Of a stretch of DNA of 64,000 bases, positions 52,285 to 60,237 are shown piece after piece. Both the position numbers and the translations under genes were made by a program. Every line of letters begins with the position of its first letter. Positions within the stretch are counted from its first letter, which is position 1. The notes under the pieces were generated by a model, which searched no databases, was not told the origin of the DNA, and was given only the letters and a program-made list of their open reading frames with translations. Location of the stretch: the NCBI RefSeq assembly GCF_943192995.1, contig NZ_CALPCP010000023.1, positions 1 to 64,000 of the forward strand, read 5' to 3'. Source of the stretch: Flintibacter muris (lineage in GTDB: Bacteria > Bacillota > Clostridia > Oscillospirales > Oscillospiraceae).

Positions 52285-54498
52285 ATGATCGAAAAATTTC
52301 ACATCGCCGGTTACTGCCGCATCTCAGTAGATGAAGAGCTGGACCGGGACAACACATCCATCGAGAACCAGAAAGCCATCATTGAGGACTTCGTGAGGCA
52401 AAAATTTCCCGACTCCACCCCGACCTTTTATGAGGACCGGGACAAGTCCGGATACACCTTTGACCAGCGGCCCGGCTACCAGAAAATGCGCCGGGAACTG
52501 ATGGACCACCGAAAGGACATCCTCATCATCAAGGACTTCTCCCGCTTCTCCCGCAGGAACAGCCGGGGGTTGGTGGAGTTGGAGGACCTGCGGGACGCAG
52601 GCGTTCGGATCATCTCCATCGGGGACAACATCGACTTCCCCAACGATGATGACTGGCTGAAAATTCAGTTCCAGTTCCTCATCAACGAGATGCCTGTCAC
52701 CGACACCAGTAAGAAGGTGAAATCTGTCATCAAGCGCCGCCAACAGGACGGCAAGTGGCTCTGCGCTGCCCCCTACGGCTACATCATCAACCCCCGACAG
52801 GAGTTCGAGATCGTCCCTACCGAGGCGGAGATCGTCCGGCGGATTTTCCAGCTCTACATCGACGGCTGGGGGTATAAAAAAATCGCCAACTACCTCACCG
52901 ATCAAGGCGTTCCCACCCCGCGGATGACCGAGCGGGAGCGGAAGGAGGCGGCGGGCAAGGAGTACAAGCGCGGCGTACGGCCGGAGTGGGCCATTGTCAC
53001 GGTGCAGGGCATCATCGACAACGACTTCTACATCGGCACCCTCCGCCAGGGCAAATACACCCGGAAAAAGATCAACGGCAGGGACGTGAGGCGGGACGAG
53101 CTGGAGCACATCGTCATTGAGCACCACCACCAGACCATCATCGACTACCGCACTTTCGCCACAGCGAAAGCCCTGCGGGAGAGCCGCTCCACCGCCCACT
53201 ATCGGGGGCAGAAGAAGTACGACAACACCTACTCCGGCTTCCTGGAGTGCGGCGACTGCGGCTCCCCCATGTTTGCCATGAGCCGCCGGGACATCAAGGA
53301 CGCCTACCGCTGCGGAACCTACCACCGCCGGGGGCTGAAGGGCTGTACCAGCCACCACATCCGGGTGGACAAGCTGGACGAACTGGTGAAGCTCTATGTG
53401 CAAAAGGTAAAAGATAACTCCGCCGCCATGCTGGACCGGCTGAACGCCGACCTGGCCAGGGAGCAGGAGGACGTGGCGGAGACCCAGCGGGCGGCGGAGA
53501 ACCTGGAGGCCACGCTCCTGGACCTCCAGGAGGAGCTGAAAGCCACCAAGCGCCAGCGGATCCGGGATGTGATGAAGCACCCGGAGCAGGAGGCCACCCT
53601 GGACGAGACCTACGACGAGCTGGAGAGCGACCTGGTGCGGCGGATGGAGGGTGTCCAGCACCAGATCGACCTGACCCAGGACAAGAAAAACACGATTATC
53701 CGGGTAAACCGGGTTGCAAAAACCGCCCTGGAGGTCTTTGATGACATTCTGAACAAGCCCAAGCTGGACCGGAACGACCTCCAGCTGATGATTCAGAAGA
53801 TCAAGGTCTATGAGGACCACATTGAGGTGCTGCTGAAAACGGACATTGACAGCATCTTGAGAAGCGGAGAACTGCCCGCAGGAGCGGACGTCCTCGGCGG
53901 TTTGTCACCGGCGGAAAAAGCAGTTGCGGCAATGGGGCCCGCCTCCATTCCCCTGGAAGTTCCAAAGAGCCCCTATGAGATACAAATTACCCAGGAATCC
54001 GACCGCCACCGGGGCAAAGTTTTCACTGTCAAGGTTATCGGTGAGGGCGACCCCCTGGAGATATACACCGACAAGGAAGGCGGTGTCATTTTTAAAAAGT
54101 ATTCCCTGATGGGCGGGCTGGTGGACTTTGCCGGCCAGCTGTGCGAAACCCTGAACCGCACCACCGGCCAGGTGACAGTGATCACCGACCGGGACAGCTG
54201 TATCGCCGTGGCGGGCGTCCCCCGACGGGAGCTGGCGGAAAAGGCCATCTCCCCCGAGATGGAGCGGCTGATGGAGGGCCGGCAGGTCTATCAGTACAAG
54301 CCGGGGGAGGAGACCATCCCCCTGTGCGCCGACAGCGAGAAGTACTCCCTGGCCACCGCCGCCCCCATTCTGTCTGAGGGGGATGTGCTGGGCTGCGTCC
54401 TCTTCGCGGGCACCGCCGGCAAGCTCACCGGCGGAGAGGTGGAATACAAGCTGGTGCAGTCCATTGCCGGCTTTTTGGGGCGGCATATGGAGAGCTGA
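52285..54498 (+). CDS. Large serine recombinase fused to SpoVT C-terminal half
   Basis: ATG 52285 is seven bases after AGGGTG. Residues 1-590 form a large serine recombinase. The resolvase domain has the catalytic Ser in YCRISVDEE (residue 14) and the Arg-rich KDFSRFSRR. A recombinase domain follows (PYGYIIN; GWGYKKIANYLTDQGVPTP), then a zinc ribbon (CGDCG ... CGTYH ... GC) and a coiled coil near 390-440. At GEGDP (border 54041-54053) the frame passes without a stop into SpoVT (LEIYTDKEGGVIFKKYS, then the GAF-like domain to the end). Integration thus exchanges the recombinase's own tail for about 150 residues of SpoVT. Confidence 0.88.
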   Translation: MIEKFHIAGYCRISVDEELDRDNTSIENQKAIIEDFVRQKFPDSTPTFYEDRDKSGYTFDQRPGYQKMRRELMDHRKDILIIKDFSRFSRRNSRGLVELEDLRDAGVRIISIGDNIDFPNDDDWLKIQFQFLINEMPVTDTSKKVKSVIKRRQQDGKWLCAAPYGYIINPRQEFEIVPTEAEIVRRIFQLYIDGWGYKKIANYLTDQGVPTPRMTERERKEAAGKEYKRGVRPEWAIVTVQGIIDNDFYIGTLRQGKYTRKKINGRDVRRDELEHIVIEHHHQTIIDYRTFATAKALRESRSTAHYRGQKKYDNTYSGFLECGDCGSPMFAMSRRDIKDAYRCGTYHRRGLKGCTSHHIRVDKLDELVKLYVQKVKDNSAAMLDRLNADLAREQEDVAETQRAAENLEATLLDLQEELKATKRQRIRDVMKHPEQEATLDETYDELESDLVRRMEGVQHQIDLTQDKKNTIIRVNRVAKTALEVFDDILNKPKLDRNDLQLMIQKIKVYEDHIEVLLKTDIDSILRSGELPAGADVLGGLSPAEKAVAAMGPASIPLEVPKSPYEIQITQESDRHRGKVFTVKVIGEGDPLEIYTDKEGGVIFKKYSLMGGLVDFAGQLCETLNRTTGQVTVITDRDSCIAVAGVPRRELAEKAISPEMERLMEGRQVYQYKPGEETIPLCADSEKYSLATAAPILSEGDVLGCVLFAGTAGKLTGGEVEYKLVQSIAGFLGRHMES
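54041..54053. repeat. Right border core of the spoVT island
   Basis: GTGAGGGCGACCC, identical to 34224-34236 and in frame with both the recombinase and SpoVT. Confidence 0.8.
54054..54498 (+). pseudogene. spoVT: spoVT C-terminal part (GAF domain), displaced
   Basis: The frame from LEIYTDKEGG to LVQSIAGFLGRHMES matches the linker and regulatory GAF domain of SpoVT, ending with the family's typical LxxAAGFLxRxME. It has no start of its own and is read as the tail of the recombinase. Joining it to 34169-34236 restores the SpoVT order through the DNA-binding domain, except for the missing first residues. Confidence 0.85.
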
Positions 54499-54803
54499 AT
54501 GGTGAAATACCCGAAACCGGGGGCGGCTTGCGCTGTTCCCTGACAGAAGTATCTACGATTTGGGAAGTTTCCTGGCAGGAATTGCGATGAGATTTTCTGT
54601 TGGAGGCTTTGCCCTTATCCAAAAGATCCTCACTCTTAAGATGGAAGCCGCTTCTGAATAGAAGCGGCTTTCGTCTTTGCGGTACATGGCCAGATCAAGT
54701 TCAAGCAAGTACATCAATTATCAAGGCGCAAAAATCTCCACTGTTATTTAGCTAAAGATTTATGGCTGTACTAAAGCGAATTTCAAACGGGATACATTTG
54801 TAT
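54499..54803. other. Intergenic stretch after spoVT
   Basis: About 300 bases without a supported gene. It holds a good hairpin at 54645-54670; the rest shows nothing recognisable. Confidence 0.4.
54645..54676 (+). terminator. spoVT terminator
   Basis: AAGCCGCTTCT (54645-54655) pairs perfectly with AGAAGCGGCTT (54660-54670) around GAAT, followed by TCGTCTTT. Confidence 0.75.
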
Positions 54804-55709
54804 TTACCGAGCCAGGCTCTGGAAATGAGTGAGGACGGGGTTGACGCCGGTCTTTTTGCCGTTCTCGTAGGTATAGAAGCCCGCGCCGCTCTTGCGGCCC
54901 AGGAAGCCGGAGACCACCAGCTTGCGCAGCAGCAGGGAGGGGGCATATTTGGAGCCGATTTCCTTTTCCATGGTGGTCATCACGTCCAGCAGAATGTCCA
55001 GGCCAATCATGTCGGCCAGCTCCAGGGGGCCCATGGGATGGTTGCAGCCCAGCTTCATTCCGTTGTCCATCTCCTCCACTGAGCCGATGTAGGAGCCCAC
55101 AATCACACAGGCCTCGTTGAGCATAGGCAGCAGGGCCCGGTTGACGATAAAGCCCGGCTTGTCGTCAGCCTGGATAAGGGTCTTGCCCATCTTCTCGCCC
55201 ACCTCTTTTACGGCGTCCAGCACCTCCTGGGTAGTGAGCAGGCCGAAGATAACCTCACACAGCTTCATCCGGGGCACGGGGGAGAAAAAGTGCATACCCA
55301 CCACCTGGGAGGGCCGCTTGGTAGCGGCGGCCAGGGCGGTCAGGGAGATGGAGGAGGTGTTGGAGGCAAAAATGGTATGCTGGGGGCAGATATCCTCCAG
55401 GGAGGCGAAGACCGCCTGTTTGGCCTTCAGGTCCTCGATAATGGCCTCAATGACCAGGTCAGCCTGCCGGGCGCCCTCCAGGGTGACGTCGTAGGTGAGA
55501 CGGGCCAGGGCGGCGTCCCGGTCCTCCGCGGTCATGCGGCCCTTCTCCACATCACGGTTCAGGGCCTTTTCAATGTTGGCCTTGGCCCGGTCCAGGGCCT
55601 CCTGCCGCTGGTCGTTCAGGGTGACGGTGTAGCCGCTGGTAACAGCGTTCTGGGCGATACCGCTGCCCATCAGGCCGGCGCCTACCACAAAAATGTTCTG
55701 GATAGCCAT
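54804..55709 (-). CDS. hbd: 3-hydroxybutyryl-CoA dehydrogenase
   Basis: The 301-aa protein has the Rossmann motif VVGAGLMGSGIA near residue 8, the conserved SNTSSISLTALA, GMHFFSPVPRMKLCEVI and the C-terminal domain signature KPGFIVNRALLPMLNEA, with GPLELADMIGLD. It reduces acetoacetyl-CoA to 3-hydroxybutyryl-CoA with NAD(P)H in butyrate formation. Clostridial enzymes are about 282 aa; this one carries roughly 17 extra C-terminal residues. crt lies 2.6 kb away on the other strand, so the pathway genes are near but not in one operon. Confidence 0.93.
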   Translation of the reverse strand: MAIQNIFVVGAGLMGSGIAQNAVTSGYTVTLNDQRQEALDRAKANIEKALNRDVEKGRMTAEDRDAALARLTYDVTLEGARQADLVIEAIIEDLKAKQAVFASLEDICPQHTIFASNTSSISLTALAAATKRPSQVVGMHFFSPVPRMKLCEVIFGLLTTQEVLDAVKEVGEKMGKTLIQADDKPGFIVNRALLPMLNEACVIVGSYIGSVEEMDNGMKLGCNHPMGPLELADMIGLDILLDVMTTMEKEIGSKYAPSLLLRKLVVSGFLGRKSGAGFYTYENGKKTGVNPVLTHFQSLAR

Positions 55710-56073
55710 AGTTCTTTCTCCTTTTCATTCAATTCTAATCGGTTTTCCGGCCAACCCCCGCCCTTCCAGCTGCGGTGACAGCCTTGATTGGGCCTATCAT
55801 AGCACATCAATCAACGCAAGTCTCAGCGTAAATGGGCTTAAAATCTGCGGATATTAACCTTATACTTATTGTATTTCTTGCTCTACTTGATAAACCGGCT
55901 GGCTGCCTGCAACAGAACGCACCACTTTTCTGCGGGCGGCCACAGGCCGCCCCTGCGGGTCCGGTGCCAACAATTTTGGAGGTTGCTATAGAAACGCGCC
56001 TTCCCCCTTTTGGGGGAAGGCGCATAGATTGTCAACAAAGCCTCCCTCTTTGAGGCAGCCCAAATGGAAATCT
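55710..56073. other. Intergenic stretch with a palindromic repeat
   Basis: About 360 bases between greA and hbd. It includes GGGCGGCC/GGCCGCCC (near 55934-55952), an end reading TTGCTATAG (55983-55991) shared with other repeat copies, and a hairpin CGCCTTCCCCC/GGGGGAAGGCG (55997-56022) that may end the greA transcript. Confidence 0.55.
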
Positions 56074-56577
56074 TCAAAACCTGTTCAGCGCGGCGGAGCC
56101 GTCGTCCTGGCCCTTCACAATAGAGCGGACCTGGGCCCAGTAGCCGAAGTCCTTGTTTACCTGGACATAGAACCGGTCCCCCACCTTCCTCCCCATCAGG
56201 GCGGAGCCCATGGGGCTCTCCTTGCTGATCAGGCCGTGGCTCACATTCTGCCGTACGGTGGTTACCACCTGCCAGGTTTCCTCCTCCTCGTCCTCCTCCA
56301 GCCAGATAGTCACCTTGTCATACAGGCCCACCGTGTCATTGTCGGAGCTGTCCTCAATGATCCGGGCGGTTTTAATCATGTTTTCCAGATAGCGGATGCG
56401 GCTTTCATTCTTGTTTTTCTCCTGCTTGGCCGCCTTGTACTCAAAATTTTCGCTTAGATCGCCAAAGCCCCGGGCGATTTTGACTTCCTCCAGCAGCTGA
56501 GGCCGGAGGGTGATGCGGCGGTAGTCCAGCTCCTCCCGCATTTTTTTAATGTCGGTCTTTGTCAATTCGTTGTGCAT
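56074..56577 (-). CDS. greA: Transcription elongation factor GreA-type
   Basis: ATG 56577 follows AGGAGA; 167 aa. An N-terminal coiled coil carries the tip acidic residues (FGDLSENFEYKAAKQEKNKNE), and the C-terminal FKBP-like domain ends with QVRSIVKG. It rescues backtracked RNA polymerase by stimulating transcript cleavage. The family's C-terminal domain is slightly atypical (ESPMGSALMGRKVGD), but the SP.G.A..G pattern is kept. Confidence 0.9.
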   Translation of the reverse strand: MHNELTKTDIKKMREELDYRRITLRPQLLEEVKIARGFGDLSENFEYKAAKQEKNKNESRIRYLENMIKTARIIEDSSDNDTVGLYDKVTIWLEEDEEEETWQVVTTVRQNVSHGLISKESPMGSALMGRKVGDRFYVQVNKDFGYWAQVRSIVKGQDDGSAALNRF

Positions 56578-56599
56578 TTGAGTTCTCCTGTTCCATGCA

Positions 56600-56724
56600 G
56601 AGTCTATGCCTCCCCCTTTATGGGGGAGGTGGCCGCGAAGCGGCCGGAGGGGGAGTTCCAGGTCACATCCCACCTCAGTCAGCCTTCGGCTGACAGCGCC
56701 CTCACAAGGAGGAGGCGTTTCCCT
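56600..56724. repeat. Palindromic repeat element between greA and ahcY
   Basis: Contains CTCCCCC/GGGGGAG arms, GGCCGC/GCGGCC, and CACCTCAGTCAGCC followed by its own inverse GGCTGAC. A stretch at 56671-56696 is nearly identical to 3060-3085 inside a prophage gene. This is the same family of small mobile-like repeats. Confidence 0.75.
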
Positions 56725-56725
56725 T

Positions 56726-57970
56726 TTACGCCTCCCAACCGGCCAGATAGGCTTTCTGGTCCTCAGTCAACTCGTCAATGGACAGGCCCATGGCGGCCAG
56801 CTTCACCCGCGCGATCTGGTCGTCGATCTCGTCAGGGACGATATAGACCTTTTTCTCCAGGCCCTCCTGATGCTTGACCAGCCACTCCAGGGACAGGGCC
56901 TGGACGGCGAAGGACATGTCCATAATCTCGGCGGGGTGGCCGTTGCCTCCGGCCAGGTTGACCAGCCGGCCTTCGGCCAGCACATTCAGTACCCGGCCGT
57001 CGGGCAGCTTAAAGCCCTCGATATTCTGGCGGCGGGGGAAGGTTTCAATGGACATAGCCCGCAGCGCGGCTACGTCCACCTCGCAGTCGAAGTGGCCGGA
57101 GTTGCACAGCACGGCGTTATTCTTCATCATCTTAAAGTGCCGCTCCACAATCACGTCCTTGCAGCCGGTGGCGGTGACAAAGATATCGCCGATTTTTGCC
57201 GCCTCGTCCATGGACATCACTCGGAAATTTTCCATGGTGGCGTCCAGGGCCTTGAAGGGGTCAACCTCGGTGACCACTACGTTGGCCCCCATCCCCTTGG
57301 CCCGCATGGCAATACCCTTGCCGCACCAGCCGTAGCCGGCCACCACCACCGTTTTGCCCGCCACGATCAGGTTGGTGGTGTGCATGATGGCGTCCCAGGT
57401 GGACTGGCCGGTGCCGTATTTGTTGTCATAGTAGTGCTTGGCCTTGGCGTCGTTGACGGCCATCATGGGGCAGGGCAGAATGCCCTCCCGCTCCCGGGCG
57501 TGGAGGCGGTGGATGCCGGTGGTGGTCTCCTCACAGCCGCCGATGAGCCGGTCGCCGTACTGGGCGCACTTGCCGCCCAGCAGATTAATCAGGTCACCGC
57601 CGTCGTCCACGATCAGGTGGGGGCGGCACTTCAGGGTCTCCACCAGCAGATTTTCATACTCCTCCATGTTCACTCCGTGAACGCCGTAGGTGGCCACGCC
57701 GGAGTCAGCCACGGCGGCGGCCACATCGTCCTGGGTGGACAGGGGGTTGCAGCCCGTCAGGTGGACCTCGGCGCCCCCCTCCCGGAGGACCAGCCCCAGG
57801 TTGGCGGTCTTGGCCTCCAGATGGACAGACACAGCGATGGTCAGCCCTGCAAAGGGCTTTTCCCGGCGGAAGCGCTCCTCAATACCGCTGAGGGCAGGCA
57901 TAAAGTCCCGCACCCACTGGATTTTCTGGTGGCCCGAGGGGGCCAGGGACATATCTTTGACAATACTCAT
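56726..57970 (-). CDS. ahcY: S-adenosylhomocysteine hydrolase
   Basis: ATG 57970 follows AAGGAGG; a longer frame to 58087 lacks a site. The 414-aa protein has the NAD-binding motif VVVAGYGWCGKGIAMRAKGMGA near residue 205, the substrate segment GGCEETTTGIHRL and the NSGHFDCEVD and NLAGGNGHPAEIMDMSF motifs. It splits S-adenosylhomocysteine into adenosine and homocysteine. It is of the short type lacking the insert of eukaryotic enzymes. Confidence 0.95.
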   Translation of the reverse strand: MSIVKDMSLAPSGHQKIQWVRDFMPALSGIEERFRREKPFAGLTIAVSVHLEAKTANLGLVLREGGAEVHLTGCNPLSTQDDVAAAVADSGVATYGVHGVNMEEYENLLVETLKCRPHLIVDDGGDLINLLGGKCAQYGDRLIGGCEETTTGIHRLHAREREGILPCPMMAVNDAKAKHYYDNKYGTGQSTWDAIMHTTNLIVAGKTVVVAGYGWCGKGIAMRAKGMGANVVVTEVDPFKALDATMENFRVMSMDEAAKIGDIFVTATGCKDVIVERHFKMMKNNAVLCNSGHFDCEVDVAALRAMSIETFPRRQNIEGFKLPDGRVLNVLAEGRLVNLAGGNGHPAEIMDMSFAVQALSLEWLVKHQEGLEKKVYIVPDEIDDQIARVKLAAMGLSIDELTEDQKAYLAGWEA

Positions 57971-58099
57971 GGTAATCCTCCTTGTTTGATAATCCCTTTT
58001 GTAGTGGGAAATTGGTATCATTTCTATCTTAGCACAATTTGTCATCCAGGAAAAGAAAAATTTTGCAAAGAGCATATATGATAGCAATAGGACACTTCT

Positions 58100-58231
58100 C
58101 TATAGCACAGAAATCAATTTTCGAAAACCCCGCCGTATTTGTAGGGCGGGACGACTCGGCCCGCCGCTGATTGGCAGCTTTTGTGGACGGCGCGCCCTAC
58201 AGTGCCAAAATTGATTTCCCTGCTGCTATAG
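58100..58231. repeat. MITE-like palindromic element with terminal inverted repeats
   Basis: Ends read CTATAGCA then GAAATCAATTTT (58100-58121) and, inverted, AAAATTGATTTC then TGCTATAG (58207-58231). Inside, GTAGGGCG and CGCCCTAC (58141-58148 and 58193-58200) also pair. The element lies between ahcY and crt and is not coding. Its TGCTATAG end recurs at 55983-55991 and 32120-32127. Confidence 0.75.
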
Positions 58232-58240
58232 AACTTGTTC

Positions 58241-58269
58241 TTGCCCTTTCTCCAAATATCCGCTATAAT
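58241..58269 (+). promoter_or_regulatory. crt promoter
   Basis: TTGCCC (58241-58246) and TATAAT (58264-58269), 17 bases apart, ten bases beyond the repeat element. Confidence 0.8.
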
Positions 58270-58305
58270 GGAGGCACCATCCAAATAACAAGGAGGAATT
58301 TTCCT

Positions 58306-59082
58306 ATGGCTTTTGTAGAACTGGAGAAGAAGGGCGCGGTTGGTGTTATCACCATGAACCGGCCTGAGGCCCTGAACGCACTGAACAAGCAGACACTGGA
58401 GGACCTGAACACCGTGCTGGACCAGGTGGAGAATGACCCTGAGATCCTGGTGGCCATTGTCACCGGGGCTGGACGGTCCTTTGTGGCCGGAGCGGATATC
58501 GGCCAGATGTCCGGCTTTACCGCCGTGGAGGGCAAGGCCTTCGGCGCTTATGGCAACGGGGTCTTTCTGAAGCTGGAAAACCTGACCAAGCCCACCATCG
58601 CCGCCGTCAACGGCTTTGCTTTGGGAGGCGGCTGCGAGCTGTCTATGGCCTGCGACATCCGTCTGGCCAGCGACAAGGCCAAGTTTGGCCAGCCCGAGGT
58701 AGGCCTGGGCATCACCCCCGGCTTTGGCGGCACCCAGCGTCTGGCCCGGATTGTGGGAGTGTCCAACGCCATGGAACTGATTCTCACCGCCAAAACCATC
58801 AAGGCAGAGGAGGCTGAGCGCATTGGCCTGGTCAGCCACGTCTACCCCGCTGAGGAGCTGATGGACAAGGCCCTTGAGCTGGCCAACGCCATCGCCGCCA
58901 ACGCTCAGGTGGCGGTGCGGCAGTCCAAGGCGGCCATCCGCCGGGGGATGCAGACCGATATGGCCACCGGCGCCGCCTTTGAGGCTGAGGCTTTTGGCCT
59001 GTGCTTTGCCACTGAGGACCAGAAGGACGCTATGAAGGCCTTTGTCAACAAAGAGAAGGTCACCGCCTTTAAAAACCGCTAA
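58306..59082 (+). CDS. crt: Crotonase / enoyl-CoA hydratase
   Basis: ATG 58306 follows AAGGAGG; 258 aa, normal length. The oxyanion-hole segments are present (RSFVAGADIGQM and GFALGGGCELSMACDIRLAS), and the two catalytic Glu lie in GGCELSM and FGQPEVGLGITPGFGGTQRL. It dehydrates 3-hydroxybutyryl-CoA to crotonyl-CoA, the step after hbd in butyrate formation. It is a single-gene unit with its own promoter and a hairpin behind it. Confidence 0.93.
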   Translation: MAFVELEKKGAVGVITMNRPEALNALNKQTLEDLNTVLDQVENDPEILVAIVTGAGRSFVAGADIGQMSGFTAVEGKAFGAYGNGVFLKLENLTKPTIAAVNGFALGGGCELSMACDIRLASDKAKFGQPEVGLGITPGFGGTQRLARIVGVSNAMELILTAKTIKAEEAERIGLVSHVYPAEELMDKALELANAIAANAQVAVRQSKAAIRRGMQTDMATGAAFEAEAFGLCFATEDQKDAMKAFVNKEKVTAFKNR

Positions 59083-59089
59083 AATAGAA

Positions 59090-59119
59090 AAGCCGCCGGC
59101 GGGTTTCCGCCGGCGGCTT
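59090..59119 (+). terminator. Hairpin after crt
   Basis: AAGCCGCCGGCGG (59090-59102) pairs perfectly with CCGCCGGCGGCTT (59107-59119). There is no T run on the plus strand beyond TT, so termination may be partial. Confidence 0.6.
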
Positions 59120-59137
59120 GCTGTGGAGATGATTGTC

Positions 59138-59929
59138 ATGGACCTTACCGTCCTGTTTTCCAATCTGGTAGGGCTGTTCCTGTTGATCGGAGTGGGCTTT
59201 TTCGCTGTCCGGGCCAAGCTGCTCCCCGTTGAAATATCCAAGCCCTTGAGCACCCTGCTGATGAAAATTACCGTCCCCGCCACCATTATTACATCCATGC
59301 TCCGTCCCTTCGACCCGGGCTTTATGCGCCTGGGACTGTCCATAGTTGCGGTGGGTATGGTCATGTTTCCGCTGTTCAGCGTGCTGTCTCTGGGGCTGTC
59401 AAAGCTGCTGCGGGTGCCCCAGGGGCGGCGGGGAATGTGGTGCTGCTGCGCCACCTTCTGCAACAACGGCTTTATGGGCTTTCCGGTGGCGCTGGCCCTT
59501 TTCGGAGAGGAGGGGCTGGCGCTGACGGTAATGCTGTCCATCCCTTTCAACCTGCTGATGTACAGCGTGGGGGCCAAAATGGTATGTATGGACTGCGACG
59601 GCCAGACTAAGCCGCTCTCCTGGGGACGGGCTATTTTGAATCTGGTCAATTTGTCCATGGCAGTGGGATTGCTGCTGTATATCACCCAATTCCAGCTGCC
59701 CCAGGCTATCCTCGCTCCGCTGGGGTACCTGTCCGATGCCACCACTCCGCTGTCCATGATTGTAACGGGGATCAATCTGTCCCAGGGCAGACTGTCTGAC
59801 GTAGTGCGGGACCGGGACGCTTTGACCTCCTCCTTGGCGCGGCTGCTGGTTTTCCCTGTGCTGGCCTGGGCACTGATGAGGCTGGCGCCCGGACTGGACG
59901 CTCTGGTGGTGGGGGCGGTCTGTGCGTAG
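59138..59929 (+). pseudogene. AEC-family transporter, 3' end lost
   Basis: ATG 59138 has GGAG ten bases ahead. The 263-aa product shows the auxin-efflux-carrier pattern: an N-terminal helix pair (VLFSNLVGLFLLIGVGFFAVRAKLL), a conserved ATFCNNGFMGFPVALALFG, and TTPLSMIVTGINLSQG. AEC proteins usually have ten membrane helices and about 300-320 residues; this one stops in the ninth (ALVVGAVCA). The last codons run into the 3' end of the convergent Hpt gene, so a deletion probably removed both gene ends. Confidence 0.75.
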
Positions 59930-60237
59930 TCGGCCTCCACGGTGGGGAACAGCTGGGCTGCCAGGGCGTAATCCTTGGTCCGGAGGGCCTCGGTGAGCTC
60001 GTGGCTGGACTGGTACAGCTTGGTAAAGCTGAGGTTTTGGGAGACACCCTTCAAGGTGTGGGCGGCACGGAAGGCCTCGTCGTAGTTTTCCGCCTTCAGG
60101 GAGTCCTCCAGCAGCTGGAAGGAGGGGTCGGACAGGAACTTGCCCACAAACCGCTGTACCAGCGACTCACTGTACAGGCGGCCCAACACCTCCTGATAGT
60201 CGCCCCCCAGGGCGGCGTAGCACTCTTGAATGGTCAT
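59925..60237 (-). CDS. Hpt phosphotransfer protein, tail lost
   Basis: ATG 60237 overlaps the stop of the response regulator (ATGA). The first 105 residues form an Hpt four-helix domain with the phospho-acceptor His in FRAAHTLKGVSQNLSF near residue 60. After VEADYAQT the frame enters the antisense of the AEC gene and stays open for about 600 more codons without protein-like meaning. The true end is lost in the deletion at about 59915-59925. The Hpt core looks complete and could still shuttle phosphate between kinase and regulator; the reported left end marks the junction, not a stop. Confidence 0.75.

Larger units (their letters stand above)
34224..54053. mobile_element. Mobilizable island in spoVT with defence cargo
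   Basis: Both borders carry GTGAGGGCGACCC (34224-34236 and 54041-54053). The sequence outside the borders joins into one continuous SpoVT reading frame (REGDP then LEIYTDKEGG). Inside are a large serine recombinase at the right end, relaxase, MobC, a RepA-like ATPase, an oriT candidate, AbiE and a four-gene helicase operon. No type IV secretion genes are present, so it would depend on a helper for transfer. Length is about 19.8 kb. Confidence 0.88.

Noticed and set aside
52324-53820. 498-aa open frame on the minus strand
   Set aside because: Antisense to the serine recombinase, whose motifs are complete; the minus frame is Val/Leu/Asp-rich without domain sense.
58114-59924. Long extension of the Hpt frame, about 600 codons
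   Set aside because: It runs antisense through the AEC and crt genes, both recognisable on the plus strand. Only the first 105 residues are a domain.
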